DNA from: Campylobacter aviculae
GTDB taxonomy: Bacteria > Campylobacterota > Campylobacteria > Campylobacterales > Campylobacteraceae
Reading direction: 5' to 3'
Length of the DNA: 64,000 nt
Assembly (NCBI RefSeq): GCF_005406215.1
Contig: NZ_NXMA01000003.1
Span: 97,921 to 161,920, forward strand
The notes below the pieces were generated by a model. It saw only the letters and a program-made list of their open reading frames with translations, was not told where the DNA came from and did no database searches. Positions 60,396 to 64,000 of the stretch are shown in pieces (positions within the stretch are counted from its first letter, which is position 1; the number at the start of each line of letters is the position of its first letter). Position numbers and translations under genes: made by a program.

Positions 60396-61531
60396 TTTAA
60401 AATATACTCTTCTTTTCTAACCAAAGAACCATCAATATCTCTTAAAAACTCGCCTTTTTCATTACGTTTAAAAATTTTTTTATTGGTAAAAGAATCCACG
60501 ATTTTTTGAAATTCTTCCTCACTAAAACCGCTAAATTCTAGGTATTTTTTAATGGCTTTTTTAGGTGGCTTTCCATCGTATTTTTGTACAAGTCTCACAC
60601 CCTCTTCTCTGGTAATATACCCTAAGCGAATATCCAAACACGCATTGTCCGTTGCTCTTCCAAAGCCATATTTGCAGTATTTTAAATAATCATGCACATG
60701 ATTAGAATAACAATCCAAATTTTCAAAATTTTCATAAGTAGTTTCAACCGGTTTAACACTTGTCTTAAAACCATTTTTTTGAGAAATTACAAGATTGTTT
60801 TTATAATCCCATTTAAAATAATATCCTAAAAATAATCCTGTAACACCAACTCTTTTAAGCTCTTCATCGCTTGGATAAGTATAAAGATACAAATCTTTTT
60901 CATTGATACCACCCACTCCTAACATATCTGAAGCACGATTGCCCAAAAGTCCACCAAATTCCTCAAGCCACTCTCTTCCTAAAACATTTTTATCCTTACT
61001 ACTTGCAGGGCCTCCATACTCAATTTGCGGACTTTCACCCCATATAATCAAAGGGATATCAAAATTAACTGCGATTCTTGGTACAGAAGTAAAAATTCCC
61101 AAATGGTTTTGCCATTCATTGTCCCCTGTTCTTATAAAAGCCTCTCTTGCAAGCTTTTTATAGACTTTTGGATTTCTTTTGATGTGGATGAGATCAACGC
61201 CTAAATTATTAAGATTTTTTAAATTTTTACGTCCTATTTTAGTAGGAATGCTTGGCTCAAAACAAACACACAAAGGATTTAGCCCAAGCTCAAGCATTTT
61301 AATCACTTGAAAAGTAGAGTCTTTACCCCCGCTCACTCCTATTACACAATCATAAATAGGATGTTTTTTATATTTTTTAATGAGTTCTAAAAATTCTTTT
61401 TCTCTTTCTTGCCAATTGATTTCCCTATTTTTACTTTCTTGAGAACGACAGGCATCGCAAACCCCTTCTTCATCGAAATGTAAATCAGGTTTAGTATCTG
61501 GCATTACACACTTTTTGCAAAATTTCATCAC
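60392..61531 (-). CDS. pseA: Pseudaminic acid amidotransferase (acetamidino synthesis)
   Basis: 379 residues. N-terminal zinc ribbon [24 protein letters not shown] (C-x2-C ... C-x2-C), then the ATP-pyrophosphatase P-loop [12 protein letters not shown] (~65). It belongs with WbpG/LegA-like N-sugar amidotransferases and is needed to turn Pse5Ac7Ac into the acetamidino form Pse5Ac7Am in C. jejuni and C. coli. First gene of the minus-strand pseA-hisH-hisF2 unit, divergent from the ATP-grasp gene. Confidence 0.92.
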   Translation of the reverse strand: MMKFCKKCVMPDTKPDLHFDEEGVCDACRSQESKNREINWQEREKEFLELIKKYKKHPIYDCVIGVSGGKDSTFQVIKMLELGLNPLCVCFEPSIPTKIGRKNLKNLNNLGVDLIHIKRNPKVYKKLAREAFIRTGDNEWQNHLGIFTSVPRIAVNFDIPLIIWGESPQIEYGGPASSKDKNVLGREWLEEFGGLLGNRASDMLGVGGINEKDLYLYTYPSDEELKRVGVTGLFLGYYFKWDYKNNLVISQKNGFKTSVKPVETTYENFENLDCYSNHVHDYLKYCKYGFGRATDNACLDIRLGYITREEGVRLVQKYDGKPPKKAIKKYLEFSGFSEEEFQKIVDSFTNKKIFKRNEKGEFLRDIDGSLVRKEEYILK

Positions 61532-61590
61532 TTTCCTTAAAAAAATTATTCTTAAATATCGTCTATATTTTTATTTTATTAATATTTTGC

Positions 61591-61596
61591 TATAAT
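61591..61596 (+). promoter_or_regulatory. -10 box of the ATP-grasp gene
   Basis: TATAAT, 27 bp before ATG 61623 in the divergent gap with pseA. The second gene copy downstream lacks a comparable box, so it would depend on read-through. Confidence 0.6.
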
Positions 61597-61622
61597 AAAG
61601 CTAAACTAATCTAAGAGAATTC

Positions 61623-62804
61623 ATGAAAAACAAACATTTTTTTATTATCGGTGGTGGTGATTTACAAGCAGACTTAGTTTTGAGTGTAAAAAAAGATTTT
61701 ATCACCCACGTTTTTGACTATAATGAAAATTGTTTTTGTAAAGACTTAGCAGATTATTTTCACCCTATTTCCATTGCAGATAAAGAAAAAATTCTAGAAC
61801 TCGCTATAAAATTTAATATCGTAGGCGTTGCTACTGCTGCTACAGAACTTGGAAATTTAACGGTGTGTTATATCGGAGAAAAACTCAATCTTGGAACTAA
61901 TTCTTACGAATGTGCTAAAAATACTACCGATAAAAGCTTGATGAAAAAAGTGTTTGAAAAACATAATATCAATCATGCCAAATACTTCATACTCAAAGAT
62001 GAAAAAGATTTAGAGCAAATCACTCAATTTCCTATTATCATAAAACCAAGCGATAGAAGTGCTGGAAGAGGAGTGGTAAAGGTATTTGATAAAGAGAATT
62101 TAAAAAAGCGTTATCATGAAGCTAAGGAACTATCTTACAATAAAATCGTTTTGGCTGAAGAGGTTTTAAAAGGCAAACAATTTAGCGTAGAAACGATAAG
62201 TTCTCATGGCAAACATCAAATCGTAACCATTACAGAGGAATATTTAAGAGAGGGTGAATTTGCAGATGACTTTTTAGAGACGCAACATTTAGTTCCTGCT
62301 AGAGTAACTAATTGTGAAAAGGATTTTATTGAAAATGAGATTATAAAAGTCTTAAATGCCTTTGATATCAACTTTGGAGCCTCCCACATAGAAGTGAAAT
62401 TTGAAACTGACGGGGGGGGGGATTTCGAAAAATGCAAGCTATCCGTCATAGAGATCGCAACCCGCGTAGGAGGTTGGCGTGATGTATTAGTGTATTACTC
62501 TTACAACATTGACTATTTACAACTTTTAATCCAAAGTTCTTTAAAACAAGAATTAAAAAAAGTAAATACAAAAGCTGAAAATTTTTGTCTGGTTAAAATG
62601 ATTTTTACCAAAGAAGATTATGAGTTTTATAAGAAATTAAAAGCTTTAAAACCTCAAATGATAGTTAAAGAAAGAATTTATGTTAAAAATGATGAAGAAT
62701 TTTCTTATTCTTCATCACTAATGGATTCTAAGGGTTATTATTATTTGAAAATTTCAAAGGATGAGGATCCTGAAAACTATATAAAAGGAGATCTTCGCTT
62801 CTAA
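61623..62804 (+). CDS. ATP-grasp carboxylate-amine ligase, phase-variable (copy 1, on)
   Basis: 393 residues. N-terminal pre-ATP-grasp Rossmann part with HFFIIGGGDLQADL (5-18), central ATP-grasp with FPIIIKPSDRSAGRGVVKV (136-154) and the metal-binding EIATRVGGWRDVL near residue 275. Such enzymes form amide bonds through an acyl-phosphate, for example joining an amino acid to another molecule. G10 at 62412-62421 encodes Gly264-266 and is in frame here. Next to pseA it may add an aminoacyl or similar group to a nonulosonic acid. Not part of the known C. jejuni pse core as I remember it. Confidence 0.8.
   Translation: MKNKHFFIIGGGDLQADLVLSVKKDFITHVFDYNENCFCKDLADYFHPISIADKEKILELAIKFNIVGVATAATELGNLTVCYIGEKLNLGTNSYECAKNTTDKSLMKKVFEKHNINHAKYFILKDEKDLEQITQFPIIIKPSDRSAGRGVVKVFDKENLKKRYHEAKELSYNKIVLAEEVLKGKQFSVETISSHGKHQIVTITEEYLREGEFADDFLETQHLVPARVTNCEKDFIENEIIKVLNAFDINFGASHIEVKFETDGGGDFEKCKLSVIEIATRVGGWRDVLVYYSYNIDYLQLLIQSSLKQELKKVNTKAENFCLVKMIFTKEDYEFYKKLKALKPQMIVKERIYVKNDEEFSYSSSLMDSKGYYYLKISKDEDPENYIKGDLRF
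62412..62421 (+). repeat. G10 contingency tract in ATP-grasp copy 1
   Basis: Ten G, in frame (Asp-Gly-Gly-Gly-Asp). A one-base change would remove the C-terminal third, including the EIATRVGG metal site. Confidence 0.95.
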
Positions 62805-62847
62805 ACTCCTAGTAAAAATCTTTTAACGGATTTTTTTAGGAGAATTC

Positions 62848-64000
62848 ATGAAAAACAAACATTTTTTTATTATCGGTGGTGGTGATTTACAAGCAGACTT
62901 AGTTTTGAGTGTAAAAAAAGATTTTATCACCCACGTTTTTGACTATAATGAAAATTGTTTTTGTAAAGACTTAGCAGATTATTTTCACCCTATTTCCATT
63001 GCAGATAAAGAAAAAATTCTAGAACTCGCTATAAAATTTAATATCGTAGGCGTTGCTACTGCTGCTACAGAACTTGGAAATTTAACGGTGTGTTATATCG
63101 GAGAAAAACTCAATCTTGGAACTAATTCTTACGAATGTGCTAAAAATACTACCGATAAAAGCTTGATGAAAAAAGTGTTTGAAAAACATAATATCAATCA
63201 TGCCAAATACTTCATACTCAAAGATGAAAAAGATTTAGAGCAAATCACTCAATTTCCTATTATCATAAAACCAAGCGATAGAAGTGCTGGAAGAGGAGTG
63301 GTAAAGGTATTTGATAAAGAGAATTTAAAAAAGCGTTAAGATGAAGCTAAGGAACTATCTTACAATAAAATCGTTTTGGCTGAAGAGGTTTTAAAAGGCA
63401 AACAATTTAGCGTAGAAACGATAAGTTCTCATGGCAAACATCAAATCGTAACCATTACAGAGGAATATTTAAGAGAGGGTGAATTTGCAGATGACTTTTT
63501 AGAGACGCAACATTTAGTTCCTGCTAGAGTAACTAATTGTGAAAAGGATTTTATTGAAAATGAGATTATAAAAGTCTTAAATGCCTTTGATATCAACTTT
63601 GGAGCCTCCCACATAGAAGTGAAATTTGAAACTGACGGGGGGGGGGATTTCGAAAAATGCAAGCTATCCGTCATAGAGATCGCAACCCGCGTAGGAGGTT
63701 GGCGTGATGTATTAGTGTATTACTCTTACAACATTGACTATTTACAACTTTTAATCCAAAGTTCTTTAAAACAAGAATTAAAAAAAGTAAATACAAAAGC
63801 TGAAAATTTTTGTCTGGTTAAAATGATTTTTACCAAAGAAGATTATGAGTTTTATAAGAAATTAAAAGCTTTAAAACCTCAAATGATAGTTAAAGAAAGA
63901 ATTTATGTTAAAAATGATGAAGAATTTTCTTATTCTTCATCACTAATGGATTCTAAGGGTTATTATTATTTGAAAATTTCAAAGGATGAGGATCCTGAAA
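62848..64000 (+). pseudogene. ATP-grasp ligase copy 2, nonsense-mutated (continues past window)
   Basis: Tandem copy at a 1225-bp offset from copy 1. The only difference I found is at codons 164-165, TATCAT in copy 1 and TAAGAT in copy 2, which places a stop after residue 163 and cuts inside the ATP-grasp domain. Beyond the stop the frame stays open to the window edge, including an identical G10 tract (63637-63646). By offset it would end near 64029, outside the window. It may be a silent donor for gene conversion with copy 1, or a recent duplication now decaying. Confidence 0.85.
63637..63646 (+). repeat. G10 tract in ATP-grasp copy 2
   Basis: Same length and place as in copy 1, in frame with the disrupted ORF. 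Confidence 0.95.

Larger units (their letters stand above)
61615..64000 (+). repeat. 1225-bp tandem duplication of the ATP-grasp gene
   Basis: Similarity begins with the ribosome-binding region (AGAGAATTCATG in copy 1, GGAGAATTCATG in copy 2) and continues to the window end. The unit is the 1182-bp gene plus a 43-bp spacer (62805-62847). Near identity over more than 1.1 kb, third codon positions included, points to recent origin or continuous homogenisation. Confidence 0.9.

Noticed and set aside
62216..63674. Identical minus-strand 77-residue ORFs at 62216-62449 and 63441-63674
   Set aside because: The duplication of the ORF only reflects the duplicated ATP-grasp gene. It is antisense and has no start signals of its own.

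Overview
The window is AT-rich epsilonproteobacterial chromosome from the Campylobacter jejuni/coli group. Evidence: Campylobacter-type gene content (peb4, a ciaC-like gene behind a sigma-54 promoter, hobA, the pse pathway with PseA/HisF2/HisH), -10-dominated promoters, tightly overlapping genes and mononucleotide G tracts in surface-glycan genes. Compared with the gene order of C. jejuni NCTC 11168 as I remember it, the window joins three blocks that are far apart there (Cj1233-Cj1258, Cj0599 back to Cj0572, and Cj1303-Cj1316). Together with protein divergence this makes C. coli the best guess, but the species is inference.

Region 1 (1-25602) is housekeeping: the end of a HAD hydrolase, glyS, an M23 peptidase, a MidA-like protein, ppx/gppA, pdxJ-pdxA, an MFS carrier, a sigma-54-driven pair ending in a ciaC-like gene, hemE, a radical SAM gene, uvrC, a small LptM-like lipoprotein, guaA, a 6S RNA candidate directly 5' of purD, then purD-RDD-lptD-pnp-DNA glycosylase as an overlapping run, an MFS efflux gene broken at a T9 tract, and a low-molecular-weight protein tyrosine phosphatase.

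Region 2 (25606-48804) starts with a PLP enzyme and a MotA/ExbB-like plus OmpA/MotB-like motor pair, followed by fba-peb4, nth, a nuclease, a TRIC channel, an EexN-like lipoprotein, and the compact run cmoA-ribF-tlyA-membrane protein-ligA-folP-holB-hobA-lysC-rppH. After that come hemW, a GNAT gene, tatB-tatC-queA, lpxD, yqeY and a RibB protein with a degenerate RibA half. Two tRNA genes (Gln, initiator Met) behind a full-consensus promoter (48838-49073) mark the border to the next block.

Region 3 (49200-64000) is a flagellin-glycan locus of the pseudaminic acid type and is the most interesting part. It opens with a cassette of NRPS-like logic: a stand-alone adenylation enzyme, a GNAT acetyltransferase, a formyltransferase and a carrier protein. 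Close by are a decayed sulfotransferase-like gene and a KASIII (FabH)-like acyltransferase with a Cys-His-Asp triad. G tracts sit at several control levels: G9 against the -10 box of the adenylation gene, G10 splitting the GNAT gene, G9 in frame in the formyltransferase, G10 truncating the KASIII gene, and G10 in an ATP-grasp ligase. The pse core (pseF, pseG, pseH, hisF2, hisH, pseA) is interrupted by two paralogous methyltransferases and a WbqC-family protein. The window ends in a 1225-bp tandem duplication of the ATP-grasp gene whose second copy carries a nonsense codon. My working model is that the locus builds and switches aminoacyl, formyl, methyl or amide decorations on pseudaminic acid. 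The roles are inferred from families, not demonstrated. I saw no rRNA, insertion sequence, CRISPR array or replication origin.
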